64,000 nt of DNA from Pseudomonas sp. REP124 (GTDB taxonomy: Bacteria > Pseudomonadota > Gammaproteobacteria > Pseudomonadales > Pseudomonadaceae): assembly GCF_020164475.1 (NCBI RefSeq), contig NZ_JAIQWX010000017.1:1-64000 (forward strand). The letters are read 5' to 3'. The notes below the pieces were generated by a model. That model worked only from the letters and a program-made list of their open reading frames with translations, was not told where the DNA came from and searched no databases. Each line of letters opens with the position of its first letter. Within the stretch, counting starts at the first letter, position 1. Of the stretch, positions 46,582 to 54,861 are shown piece after piece. A program made the position numbers and the translations under genes.

Positions 46582-47607
46582 ATGGCTTTTTTGCAACTTC
46601 AGAAACTCGGCAAACGCTACGGTGAAATCGACGCCGTGGTTGCCACCGATCTCTCGGTCGAGAAAGGCGAATTCGTGTCCTTGCTCGGCCCCTCCGGATG
46701 CGGCAAGACCACCACCCTGCAAATGATCGCCGGCTTCGTCGAAGTCACCAGCGGACGCATCGTGCTGGACGGTCGTGACATCACTCACGCCAAGCCCGCC
46801 AGCCGGGGCCTGGGCGTGGTGTTCCAGAGTTACGCGCTGTTCCCGCACATGACCGTCAGGGACAACGTCGCCTTCGGCCTGCGCATGCGCAAGGTGCCGA
46901 ACGCCGAGATCCAGCAGCGCGTTGAGCGGGTGCTGAAACTGGTGCGCCTGCATCAGCACGCCGAGCGGTATCCACGGGAACTGTCCGGTGGTCAGCGCCA
47001 GCGTGTGGCCTTGGCCCGGGCATTGGTGATCCAGCCGCCGGTGCTGCTGCTCGACGAACCGCTGTCCAACCTCGACGCCAATTTGCGCGAAGAGATGCAA
47101 TTCGAGATCCGCCGCATCCAGCGCGAAGTGGGCATTACCACGCTGATGGTCACCCACGATCAGTCCGAAGCGCTGTCGATCAGTGACCGCGTGGTGGTGA
47201 TGCAGTCCGGGCGCATCACCCAGATCGACGCGCCCTACACCCTCTACGAACACCCGCGCACCGAATTCATTTCCGGCTTCGTCGGCAAGGCCAATCTGTT
47301 GCCCGGCGAGCGCGACAGCGCCGGCGTGGCGCAGGTGTGCAATCGCGGCCAGGGCGAACTGACCCTGAGCCTGCGCCCGGAAAAAATCGATCTGCGCGAC
47401 GCCGGCCACGGTCGCCTGCAAGGCAAGATCAGCAGCCGCTTTTTCCTCGGCAGCCAATGGCTGTACGGAGTATCGACACCCTTGGGCGAACTCAGCGTGG
47501 TGCGCCGCAACGACGGATCGGCCCCGTTGAATGAGGGCACAGCGGTGGGTCTGGATTGGGACACGGCGCTGTTGCGAGTGCTGAGCGTCGACGAGGTGAC
47601 GGCATGA
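46582..47607 (+). CDS. Spermidine/putrescine-type ABC transporter, ATP-binding subunit
   Basis: A 341-residue PotA-like ATPase. Walker A GPSGCGKTT, signature LSGGQRQRVALARAL, Walker B LLLDEPLSNLDA and switch LMVTHDQSEALSISDRVVVM are intact. A C-terminal TOBE regulatory domain (about 270-341; LSLRPEKIDL) follows. It starts at ATG 46582 behind GGTGGAGG and is the first gene of an operon running to 53364. Overlaps the next gene by four bases. Confidence 0.94.
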   Translation: MAFLQLQKLGKRYGEIDAVVATDLSVEKGEFVSLLGPSGCGKTTTLQMIAGFVEVTSGRIVLDGRDITHAKPASRGLGVVFQSYALFPHMTVRDNVAFGLRMRKVPNAEIQQRVERVLKLVRLHQHAERYPRELSGGQRQRVALARALVIQPPVLLLDEPLSNLDANLREEMQFEIRRIQREVGITTLMVTHDQSEALSISDRVVVMQSGRITQIDAPYTLYEHPRTEFISGFVGKANLLPGERDSAGVAQVCNRGQGELTLSLRPEKIDLRDAGHGRLQGKISSRFFLGSQWLYGVSTPLGELSVVRRNDGSAPLNEGTAVGLDWDTALLRVLSVDEVTA

Positions 47608-48473
47608 GTACCCTCGCCGCCATCCGCCAGGGGCGCCAGGGTTACTGGCTGTCGGCGCCGGCCCTGGCGCTGTACGTCAGCCTGCTGGTGATCCCGCTGC
47701 TGCTGACCCTGGTGCTGTCGTTCAACGTTTTCGACTACAGCTCGGGGATCAATGCCGAGGCCTATACCGCCGAGCACTACAGCAGCCTGCTGGGCGATCC
47801 GTATTTCTACGAGATCTTTCTGCGCACCCTGTGGATCAGCGCCCTGACCACCCTGCTCTGCGTGCTGATCGGCGTGCCCGAGGCCTACATCCTCAGTCGC
47901 ATGGGCACCCCGTGGCGCTCGATCTTCCTGATACTGATCCTCACCCCGCTGCTGATTTCGGTGGTGGTGCGCGCCTTCGGTTGGAGCCTGTTGCTGGGCG
48001 CCGACGGTCTGGTCAATCAGGTCCTGCAAGCCCTCGGCGGCTCGCCGATGAAGCTGCTGTACACGCCGTTTGCGGTGGTGATCGCGCTGGTCCACGTGAT
48101 GCTGCCGTTCATGATCATTCCGGTCTGGACCTCGCTGCAGAAACTCGATCCGGCCGGCGAGCAGGCCGCGCTATCCCTGGGCGCCAGCCAGTTCACGGTG
48201 ATTCGCCAGGTGGTGCTGCCGCAGGTCATGCCGGGGATTCTGTCCGGCACGCTGATCGTGTTCGGCCTGGCCGCCAGTTCCTTCGCGATTCCCGGCCTGC
48301 TCGGCGGGCGGCGCCTGAAGATGGTCGCCACGCTGATCTACGACCAGTACCTGTCGGAACTGAACTGGCCCATGGGTGCGGCCATCGCCGTCGCCCTGCT
48401 GCTCATCAACCTGCTGATCATGCTGTCGTGGAACCGCATGATCGAAGGCCGCTACAAGAAGTCATTGGGATAA
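47604..48473 (+). CDS. ABC transporter permease, PotB-like
   Basis: A 289-residue inner-membrane permease with six predicted helices. The EAA loop is EQAALSLGASQFTVIRQVVLPQVMPGI. Start ATG at 47604 overlaps the ATPase stop (ATGA). Together with the following permease it should form the heterodimeric channel. Confidence 0.93.
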   Translation: MSTLAAIRQGRQGYWLSAPALALYVSLLVIPLLLTLVLSFNVFDYSSGINAEAYTAEHYSSLLGDPYFYEIFLRTLWISALTTLLCVLIGVPEAYILSRMGTPWRSIFLILILTPLLISVVVRAFGWSLLLGADGLVNQVLQALGGSPMKLLYTPFAVVIALVHVMLPFMIIPVWTSLQKLDPAGEQAALSLGASQFTVIRQVVLPQVMPGILSGTLIVFGLAASSFAIPGLLGGRRLKMVATLIYDQYLSELNWPMGAAIAVALLLINLLIMLSWNRMIEGRYKKSLG

Positions 48474-48479
48474 TCCGCC

Positions 48480-49274
48480 ATGTCCAGGAACGGTCCTTTC
48501 GCCCTGCTGTTTCACGCTCTGGTGGTGGTTTTCATGCTCGCCCCGCTGGTGGTGGTGTGCCTTGTCGCCTTCACCCCGGAGAACACCCTGAGTCTGCCGA
48601 CCACCGATTTTTCCCTGCGCTGGTTTCGCGCGGTGTTCGAGCGCGCCGACTTTGTCGATGCGTTCTACAACAGCCTGATCCTCGCCTTTAGCGCGGCCTC
48701 ACTGGCCACCATGATTGCGGTACCGGCGGCGCTGGCGATCACCCGATTCGAATTCCCCGGGCGGGATTTCTTCAACGGGCTGTTTCTGTCGCCGATCATC
48801 ATTCCGCACCTGGTGCTGGGGGTGGCGCTGCTGCGGCTGTTCGCCCTGATGGGGGTCAACGGCAGCTTCGCCTGGCTGATCTTCGCCCATGTGCTGGTCA
48901 TCACTCCCTATGTGTTGCGTCTGGTGCTGGCCTCGGCCATTGGCCTGGACCGCAGCGCCGAACACGCCGCGCAATCGCTGGGGGCCGGGCGCTTCACGCT
49001 GTTCCGCCAGATCACCTTGCCGATGATTCTGCCGGGGGTCGCTGGCGGCTGGCTGCTGGCGTTCATCAACAGCTTCGACGAGGTCACGCTGTCGATTTTC
49101 GTCACCTCGCCGGCCACGCAGACCCTGCCGGTGCGCATGTATGTGTACGCCACCGAATCCATCGATCCGATGATGGCGGCGGTGTCGGCACTGGTGATCG
49201 CGCTGACCGCGGTGACCATGATTCTGCTCGATCGGGTGTACGGCCTGGATCGGGTCCTGGTGGGCAAACAATGA
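48480..49274 (+). CDS. ABC transporter permease, PotC-like
   Basis: A 264-residue inner-membrane permease with six predicted helices. The EAA loop is EHAAQSLGAGRFTLFRQITLPMILPGVAGG. It starts six bases after the first permease gene and partners it. Confidence 0.93.
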   Translation: MSRNGPFALLFHALVVVFMLAPLVVVCLVAFTPENTLSLPTTDFSLRWFRAVFERADFVDAFYNSLILAFSAASLATMIAVPAALAITRFEFPGRDFFNGLFLSPIIIPHLVLGVALLRLFALMGVNGSFAWLIFAHVLVITPYVLRLVLASAIGLDRSAEHAAQSLGAGRFTLFRQITLPMILPGVAGGWLLAFINSFDEVTLSIFVTSPATQTLPVRMYVYATESIDPMMAAVSALVIALTAVTMILLDRVYGLDRVLVGKQ

Positions 49275-49281
49275 GGGCGCC

Positions 49282-49572
49282 ATGGCTCTGCTGAAACGAC
49301 TGGCCGAAGGCGACCGCCCGGCCCTGGACTTTACCCTCGACGGCCAACCGGCCCGCGGCCTGCTCGGCGACACCCTGCTGACCGCGGTGCTGACCAACAG
49401 CGAACACCTGCGCGGCAGCGACTTCAGCGCCGAACCCCGCGCCGGCTTTTGCCTGATGGGCGCCTGCCAGGACTGCTGGGTCCGCCTGGGCGACGGCCGC
49501 CGCGTACGCGCCTGCGCCACCCTGCTCGAAGCCGGACAGCAGATCGATCGCGAACCGGGGCGGTGTTTATGA
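49282..49572 (+). CDS. Small (2Fe-2S)-binding subunit of an opine oxidase-like enzyme
   Basis: A 96-residue ferredoxin-like protein related to HcnA and the small subunit of three-part opine or amino-acid dehydrogenases. The cluster cysteines follow C-x5-C-x2-C in GFCLMGACQDCWV, with a fourth cysteine in RVRACATLLEAG. It starts seven bases after the permease gene. It should bind to the FAD/NAD-type subunit encoded at 49832. Confidence 0.9.
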   Translation: MALLKRLAEGDRPALDFTLDGQPARGLLGDTLLTAVLTNSEHLRGSDFSAEPRAGFCLMGACQDCWVRLGDGRRVRACATLLEAGQQIDREPGRCL

Positions 49573-49617
49573 AGAGGCTCAAGCGCCAGACACAAAACCT
49601 GCGGCTACCGCCAATCC

Positions 49618-49780
49618 CCTGTGGGAGCGGGCTTGCTCGCGAAAGAGGTCTGTCTGCCAACACCATTGTTGAATGTGCCGCCGTCTTCGCGGGCAAGCCC
49701 GCTCCCACAGGGGGGACGGGCCAGGCACAAAATCGGCGGCGCGACTCAGTCCACTGTGGGAGCGGGCTTGCCCGCGATGA
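49618..49780. repeat. Three REP cores inside the oxidoreductase operon
   Basis: REP cores at about 49618-49643, 49684-49711 and 49755-49780 (two forward, one reverse) occupy the 259-base gap between the small subunit and the first FAD subunit. The rest of the gap holds no gene. Confidence 0.88.
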
Positions 49781-49831
49781 GGCCGGGACAGTCACCACCA
49801 ATCACTCATCTGCCCAACAACCGAGGTGCGC

Positions 49832-51187
49832 ATGAAGCCCGTTGTGATCATCGGCGCCGGCCCGGCCGGTATTCGTGCTGCGCAAACCCTGATGGCCCAT
49901 GGCGTGCGCCCGGTGTTGCTGGATGAAGCCGCGCGCGGTGGCGGGCAGATTTATCGGCGTCAGCCGGCCAATTTCAAGCGCTCGCCGGTCAAGCTGTACG
50001 GCTTCGAGGCACGCAAGGCCAAGGCCCTGCACCAGACCATAGACGACCTGCGCGAACAGCTCGACTACCGCCCCGACACCCTGGTGTGGAACGCCGAAGA
50101 CGGCGCCCTCGACACCCTGCACAACGGCCGCGCCGCGCGCCTGGAATTCTCCCGGGTGATCGTCGCCACCGGCGCCACCGACCGGATCCTGCCGGTTCCC
50201 GGTTGGACCCTGCCCGGCGTCTACAGCTTGGGCGCTGCGCAGATCGCCCTGAAATTCCAGGGCTGCGCCATCGGTGAGCGCGTGGTGTTCGCCGGCAGCG
50301 GTCCGTTGCTGTACCTGGTCGCCTATCAATACGCCAAGGCCGGAGCAAACGTCGTCGCGGTGTTCGACAGCTCACCCTTCAGCGCCCAGGCCCGTGCCCT
50401 GCCCGGCCTGCTGGCGCAGCCGGCCACCCTGGCCAAAGGCATCTATTACCGCGGCTGGCTCACCGCCCGCGGCATCCCGGTGCATCAGGGCGCCACCCTG
50501 AAACGCATCGACGGCACGGACCGCGTACAAGCGCTGAGCTGGTGCGATGCAAAGGACGAACACCACCTGGACTGCGATGCCGTCGCCTTCGCCCACGGCC
50601 TGCGCAGCGAAACCCAACTCGCCGACCTGCTCGGCTGCGACTTCGCCTGGAACCCGCTCAACCGCGCCTGGTTGCCACAACGGGACTCGACCGGGCGCAG
50701 CACCGTAGCCGAGGTCTACCTGGCCGGTGACGGCGCCGGAATCATGGGCGCCGACGCCGCGGAAATGGCCGGCGAACGCGCCGCCCTGGCCCTGCTGGAA
50801 GACATCGGCTACCTGATCCCGCCCGGCCGCGCCGAACACCTTGAGAAGTCACTACAACGAATCGGCGATTTCCGAGAGGGTCTGGAGCGCGCCTTTGCCT
50901 TTCCCGAAGGCTGGGCCGCCAACCTTGCCGACGACGTGATGGTCTGCCGCTGCGAAGAAGTCCGCGCCGGCGACATTCGTCAGGTCGTGCGTGAGGGTCA
51001 CTGGGAAATCAATCGGGTCAAGGCCCACTGCCGGGTCGGCATGGGCCGCTGCCAGGGCCGCATGTGCGGAGCCGCCGCGGCGGAAATCATCGCCTGCCAG
51101 AGCCATCGCGCCGTGTCCGATATCGGCCGGCTGCGGGCCCAGGCACCGATCAAGCCGCTGCCTTTTGGCCTGGAGATCGAAGCATGA
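49832..51187 (+). CDS. FAD/NAD(P)-binding oxidoreductase subunit, opine oxidase A/HcnB-like
   Basis: A 451-residue flavoprotein with an N-terminal nucleotide-binding fold (VVIIGAGPAGIRAAQTL), a second Rossmann motif (GERVVFAGSGPLLYLVAYQYAKAG) and a C-terminal BFD-like [2Fe-2S] domain with cysteines in MVCRCEEVRAGDI and CRVGMGRCQGRMCG. This order is typical of opine oxidase subunit A, HcnB and D-hydroxyproline/octopine dehydrogenase alpha subunits. ATG at 49832 behind GAGG. Its stop overlaps the next start by four bases. Confidence 0.9.
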   Translation: MKPVVIIGAGPAGIRAAQTLMAHGVRPVLLDEAARGGGQIYRRQPANFKRSPVKLYGFEARKAKALHQTIDDLREQLDYRPDTLVWNAEDGALDTLHNGRAARLEFSRVIVATGATDRILPVPGWTLPGVYSLGAAQIALKFQGCAIGERVVFAGSGPLLYLVAYQYAKAGANVVAVFDSSPFSAQARALPGLLAQPATLAKGIYYRGWLTARGIPVHQGATLKRIDGTDRVQALSWCDAKDEHHLDCDAVAFAHGLRSETQLADLLGCDFAWNPLNRAWLPQRDSTGRSTVAEVYLAGDGAGIMGADAAEMAGERAALALLEDIGYLIPPGRAEHLEKSLQRIGDFREGLERAFAFPEGWAANLADDVMVCRCEEVRAGDIRQVVREGHWEINRVKAHCRVGMGRCQGRMCGAAAAEIIACQSHRAVSDIGRLRAQAPIKPLPFGLEIEA

Positions 51188-52299
51188 TCGAAGTCGATGC
51201 AGTGATCATTGGCGGGGGCATCGTCGGCGCTTCGGCGGCGCTGTTTCTCGGCATGACCGGGCGCCGCGTGGTGCTGCTGGAACGGGACTTCTGCGGTTCA
51301 CATTCCAGCGGCGTGAACTACGGCGGCGTGCGCCGTCAGGGTCGACCGCTGTCGCAATTGCCGCTGTCGCAACGCGCCCACGCCATCTGGGGGCAGTTGC
51401 CGCAGTTGATCGGAATCGACGGCGAATACCAGCGCAGCGGTCACCTCAAGCTCGCCCGCAGCCTCAACGATCTGCACTCGCTGCAGGACTACGCCGACCG
51501 CAGCCAGGGTTTCGGCCTCGACTTGCAGGTACTTGATCGCAAGGAACTGCGCGCGCGTTTTCCGTGGGTCGGTGACGTGGCAGTCGGTGCTTCGTATTGC
51601 CCGGATGACGGTCATGCGAATCCAAGGCTGGTGTCGCCGGCGTTTGCCCGCGCTGCGCGTCATCATGGCGTGCAGGTTCACGAACAATGCGCGGTCACCG
51701 CAGTGGATCACGACGGCCAGCGCTTTCGCATACGCACGCAAACCGGCCTGGAACTGCGTGCGCCCTGGCTGCTGAACTGCGCCGGTGCCTGGGCCGGGAC
51801 CCTGGCGGCGCAATTCGGCGAGCCGGTGCCGATGCACTCCGGGCACCCGGCGATGCTGGTCACCGAACCGCTGCCGCTGGTGATGGACGCCAGCACCGGC
51901 GTCGAGGGTGGAGGCATCTATGCCCGTCAGGTCGCGCGGGGCAATTGCGTGTTGGGCGGCGGCCAGGGCTTTGCTCTCGACGATGCCCGCGCCCGCCCCG
52001 GCCAAAGCGCCGTGCTGGAAATCCTGCGCCAGGCAGTCGAGCTCTACCCGTTTCTCGAAGGCGCCCAGGCGATCCGTACCTGGAGCGGCACCGAAGGTTA
52101 TCTGCCCGATCGCCAGCCGGTGATCGGCCATAGCCGTACCCAGCCAGGTCTGCTGCATGCGTTCGGCTTTGCCGGCGCGGGCTTTCAGATCGGCCCGGCG
52201 GTGGGCCAGGCGCTCACCGAAATCATCTGTAGCGGCGCGTCAAAGACGTCGCTGGATGCGTTTTCCATCACCCGTTTTCACTCCATCTCCGTAGCTTGA
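51184..52299 (+). CDS. FAD-dependent oxidoreductase subunit, DAO family (opine oxidase B/HcnC-like)
   Basis: A 371-residue D-amino-acid-oxidase-fold subunit, probably where the amine or amino-acid substrate is oxidised. The FAD motif is AVIIGGGIVGASAALFLG. Further family elements are SSGVNYGGVRRQGRP, LLNCAGAWAGTLAAQFG, and the C-terminal TWSGTEGYLPDRQPVIG and FGFAGAGFQIGPAVGQALTE. The start overlaps the preceding stop (ATGA). Together with the two other subunits it should form a heteromeric dehydrogenase donating electrons through FeS centres to the respiratory chain. Confidence 0.91.
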   Translation: MIEVDAVIIGGGIVGASAALFLGMTGRRVVLLERDFCGSHSSGVNYGGVRRQGRPLSQLPLSQRAHAIWGQLPQLIGIDGEYQRSGHLKLARSLNDLHSLQDYADRSQGFGLDLQVLDRKELRARFPWVGDVAVGASYCPDDGHANPRLVSPAFARAARHHGVQVHEQCAVTAVDHDGQRFRIRTQTGLELRAPWLLNCAGAWAGTLAAQFGEPVPMHSGHPAMLVTEPLPLVMDASTGVEGGGIYARQVARGNCVLGGGQGFALDDARARPGQSAVLEILRQAVELYPFLEGAQAIRTWSGTEGYLPDRQPVIGHSRTQPGLLHAFGFAGAGFQIGPAVGQALTEIICSGASKTSLDAFSITRFHSISVA

Positions 52300-52317
52300 T
52301 AGAGGAAGGTCGCGCCA

Positions 52318-53364
52318 ATGAATAACGTCAAACGCACTGCTCTGCTCGGTTTGTCCTGCATGAGCGCCCTGCTCGCCGTCACCCAGGCCCACGCCGAGCC
52401 GACGCTGTACCTGGGCATGAACGGCGGGACCATGGAGCGGCTGTATGCCGACAAGGTCCTGCCGGCGTTCGAGAAGGCCAACAACGTCAAAGTGGTGATC
52501 GTGCCCGGCACCTCCGCCGACATCCTGGCCAAGGTCCAGGCCAGCAAGGGCAACCCGCAGATGCATGTGATGTTCCTCGACGACGGCATCATGTACCGCG
52601 CCATCGGCATGGGTCTGTGCGACAAGCTCGAAGATAACCCGACCCTGGCGCAGATCCCGGCCAAGGGGCGGATCAAGGATGAGGCGGTGGCTGTCAGCCT
52701 CGGCGTTACCGGGCTGGCCTACAACACCCGCCTGTTCAAGGAAAAAGGCTGGAACGCGCCGACCTCCTGGATGGACATGGCCGACCCGCGTTTCAAGGAC
52801 AAGGTGGTGTTCCAGTCGATGGCATCGTCCACTTTCGGCCTGCATGGTTTCCTGATGTTCAACCGGATCCAGGGCGGCAGCGAAACCGACGTCGAGCCGG
52901 GATTCAAGGCCTGGCCGAACAGCATCGGGCGCAACGTGCTGGAGTACATTCCGAGCTCGGCGAAAATCTCGGAAATGCTCCAGACCGACGAAGCCGCCCT
53001 CTTCCCGCTGACCCCGACCCAGGTCACCGCCCTGAAACTCAAGGGCATGCCGGTGGAATACGCGCAACCCAAAGAAGGCGCGGTGGTTCTCAACGTCGCC
53101 GAATGCACGATCGCCAACAACACCCAGCCGGAACTGGCGCAGAAACTGGCTGCGTTTCTGTTGACGCCGGAAGCCCAGGCGACCGCGCTTGAAGATGGCG
53201 ACCAGATTCCTTCCAACCCGAATACGCCGACTACTGACCGTACCCGTGGGCAGGTCGAGGCGATGAAACAGTATCTGCAGACCGCGATTGCGGTGGATTG
53301 GGATCAGGTGAATCAGCAGCGTCCGGAGTGGAATGCGCGCTGGAATCGGAGTATCGAGCGGTAA
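52318..53364 (+). CDS. Periplasmic substrate-binding protein, PotD-like
   Basis: A 348-residue binding protein with signal peptide (cleavage after about residue 26, QAHA). The spermidine/putrescine-binding type (family 1/PotD) is shown by TLYLGMNGGTMERLYADKVLPAFEKANNVKVVIV, a typical lobe-1 start, and by RIKDEAVAVSLGVTGLAYNTRLF. It binds the compound handled by the neighbouring transporter. Start ATG at 52318 behind AGAGGAAGG. Last gene of the operon. Confidence 0.92.
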   Translation: MNNVKRTALLGLSCMSALLAVTQAHAEPTLYLGMNGGTMERLYADKVLPAFEKANNVKVVIVPGTSADILAKVQASKGNPQMHVMFLDDGIMYRAIGMGLCDKLEDNPTLAQIPAKGRIKDEAVAVSLGVTGLAYNTRLFKEKGWNAPTSWMDMADPRFKDKVVFQSMASSTFGLHGFLMFNRIQGGSETDVEPGFKAWPNSIGRNVLEYIPSSAKISEMLQTDEAALFPLTPTQVTALKLKGMPVEYAQPKEGAVVLNVAECTIANNTQPELAQKLAAFLLTPEAQATALEDGDQIPSNPNTPTTDRTRGQVEAMKQYLQTAIAVDWDQVNQQRPEWNARWNRSIER

Positions 53365-53379
53365 TTTTCCCCTTACGAT

Positions 53380-53410
53380 GATCGTTCCCACGCAGAGCGT
53401 GGGAACGATC
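53380..53410. repeat. 31-bp palindromic repeat, copy 3
   Basis: Identical to 42286-42316. It begins 16 bases beyond the stop of the binding-protein gene. The repeat stem has no T-tract, so it is not a standard terminator. Confidence 0.9.
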
Positions 53411-53427
53411 GATATGTGGGGTATGAG

Positions 53428-53503
53428 GGTGGCAGCTGTACGCAGATTAGCGAACCGGAAGGTAGATTCCGGCAGACCCAAGGGCCTTCCACGTACAGCC
53501 ACC
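53428..53503. repeat. Nested inverted repeats of unknown type
   Basis: Outer arms GGTGGCAGCTGTACG (53428-53442) and CGTACAGCCACC (53492-53503) pair with a three-base bulge. Inside, CCGGAA (53455-53460) and TTCCGG (53467-53472) form a hairpin, and GGAAGG can also pair with CCTTCC (53485-53490). It may be part of a mobile or RNA-structured repeat. Confidence 0.5.
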
Positions 53504-53611
53504 ATATCGAAAAGCTGCGACACCCAGACGATAAAATGCAGCACCATTCCCCACAAGCCAGCCGATTCCGGCAACTTTGTAGGCCCTTGCCCACAGCCCT
53601 GTAGCCTCACT

Positions 53612-53855
53612 CTGTAGGAACGAGCTTGCTCGCGATGGTGGTGAACGATGGCGCTGGCTGCCTGAATGCCTGCGGTGCCTGGACACTCATCGCGAGCAGG
53701 CTCGCTCCCACAAATGGGTTGGGTACACTCGCATAATTCAAGTCGGCTTTAGGGCCGCCTTCGCGAGCAAGCCCGCTCCCACATTTTGAACTGGGTGGAT
53801 CCGCGATTTAAGCGTCGGCTGTGAGGCCGCCATCGCGGGCAAGCCCGCTCCCACA
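53612..53855. repeat. Cluster of four REP cores
   Basis: Cores near 53612-53636, 53688-53712, 53759-53783 and 53831-53856, alternating in sequence type (AGCTTGCTCG, AGCAGGCTCG, AGCAAGCCCG, GGCAAGCCCG). The cluster separates the transporter operon from the convergent pilus operon. Confidence 0.88.
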
Positions 53856-53889
53856 AGGGGCGTGGCAGGCTCGTGAAATGGGTGCGGAC

Positions 53890-54861
53890 TTAAAACCCCA
53901 CATCCAGAATCACACTGTCCAGATACGTTCCCGCCGGCGGGGTGGTCTGATCGGTGTAGATTTTGGCGTTGTAATTGAACACCTGACTTCCCGTCCCCAA
54001 CCCGTTCCCCGGATTGATCTCGGCATCCGAACTCGCCCGACGCGCAGCCCCGACGCTGCCCCAGCGGGTCGTGCCGGCGCTTTTGAAAATGTCGTAGGCC
54101 AGATAATTACTCCCGGAAACCATGCGCCGACGCCCGCCGACGCTCACCGGATTCTGCCCGTCGCTCAACCCGACGGTATACGCACTGCCCTTGGTGCACG
54201 CCAGGTTGATGGTCTGCCCGGTCACCGGCGCAAAGGCGCTGACCACTGGCGCACTGCCAAAGGCGATGTTCGGGGCGGTGATGGTGCAGTCGTTGGCCAC
54301 CGTCAGGTTGACCGTGAGCGAAGTGGTGCCGCTGGCGATGTCGCGTCCGATGCAGATAGCGCCGATACCGATGCCCGAGCAGTAATTCCAGTTCCAGAAA
54401 ATACTCAACGTTTCGGTGTAGACCCCGGCGGCGACATTGCTGCCGATGGTAGTGCCGAAATACAACGGTACGGTTTTCGGCACCGTGCCGCCGAGCAGAC
54501 CAAGCGCATCGATGATGCCGTTGCGGGCGAAGTCGTATGCGATGCCGCGGGTCAACGGGTAACTGGTGCTGTTGTTGGCGTAGATCGTGTAGCCGATTAC
54601 GTCTCCTGTGGGGCCGACCAATCCGCCTTGGGTCGAGGTCACGGTCGCCCAGAAGTGATCATTGTTAGTCAGCAATGACAACAGCGAACCGGTGCAACTC
54701 AAGCCCCCGTTGAGTGTGGAACCAGGCTGCGCCGTGGTGCGCAGGGCTATCGAACTCAGCGAACCAAAACCCACCGGCGTAGTGGTGACCACCGAGCACA
54801 ACGCCCAGGCCGAACCCGGCAGCCCCAACGCCAGCGGCAGCAAAAACTTCAAAGCCTTCAT
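53890..54861 (-). CDS. csuE: Pilus tip-like protein with two spore-coat-U domains (Csu operon)
   Basis: A 323-residue exported protein with signal peptide (MKALKFLLPLALGLPGSAWA). Two consecutive SCPU domains are recognisable, the second ending with GTYLDSVILDVGF, the donor-strand beta ending. Two-domain form and last place in the operon match CsuE, the adhesive tip of archaic chaperone-usher pili. The ATG at 54861 overlaps the usher stop by four bases. A GTG two codons upstream is an alternative. Confidence 0.85.
   Translation of the reverse strand: MKALKFLLPLALGLPGSAWALCSVVTTTPVGFGSLSSIALRTTAQPGSTLNGGLSCTGSLLSLLTNNDHFWATVTSTQGGLVGPTGDVIGYTIYANNSTSYPLTRGIAYDFARNGIIDALGLLGGTVPKTVPLYFGTTIGSNVAAGVYTETLSIFWNWNYCSGIGIGAICIGRDIASGTTSLTVNLTVANDCTITAPNIAFGSAPVVSAFAPVTGQTINLACTKGSAYTVGLSDGQNPVSVGGRRRMVSGSNYLAYDIFKSAGTTRWGSVGAARRASSDAEINPGNGLGTGSQVFNYNAKIYTDQTTPPAGTYLDSVILDVGF

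Larger units (their letters stand above)
53365..53889. other. 525-base repeat-rich intergenic region
   Basis: No real gene. It holds a 31-bp palindrome (53380-53410), a structured stretch (53428-53503) with nested inverted repeats, and four REP cores (about 53612-53855). Short reading frames here translate only repeat DNA. Confidence 0.8.

Noticed and set aside
49282-52299. Hydrogen cyanide synthase hcnABC
   Set aside because: The subunit layout is the same, but the genes sit inside an ABC-transporter operon with an IclR regulator, which fits a catabolic opine/amine oxidase; no Anr-type site was seen upstream. It remains a distant alternative.
53373-53617. Small reading frames in both directions in the repeat-rich gap
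   Set aside because: They translate the 31-bp palindrome, nested inverted repeats and REP cores; similar peptides are common false calls in Pseudomonas.
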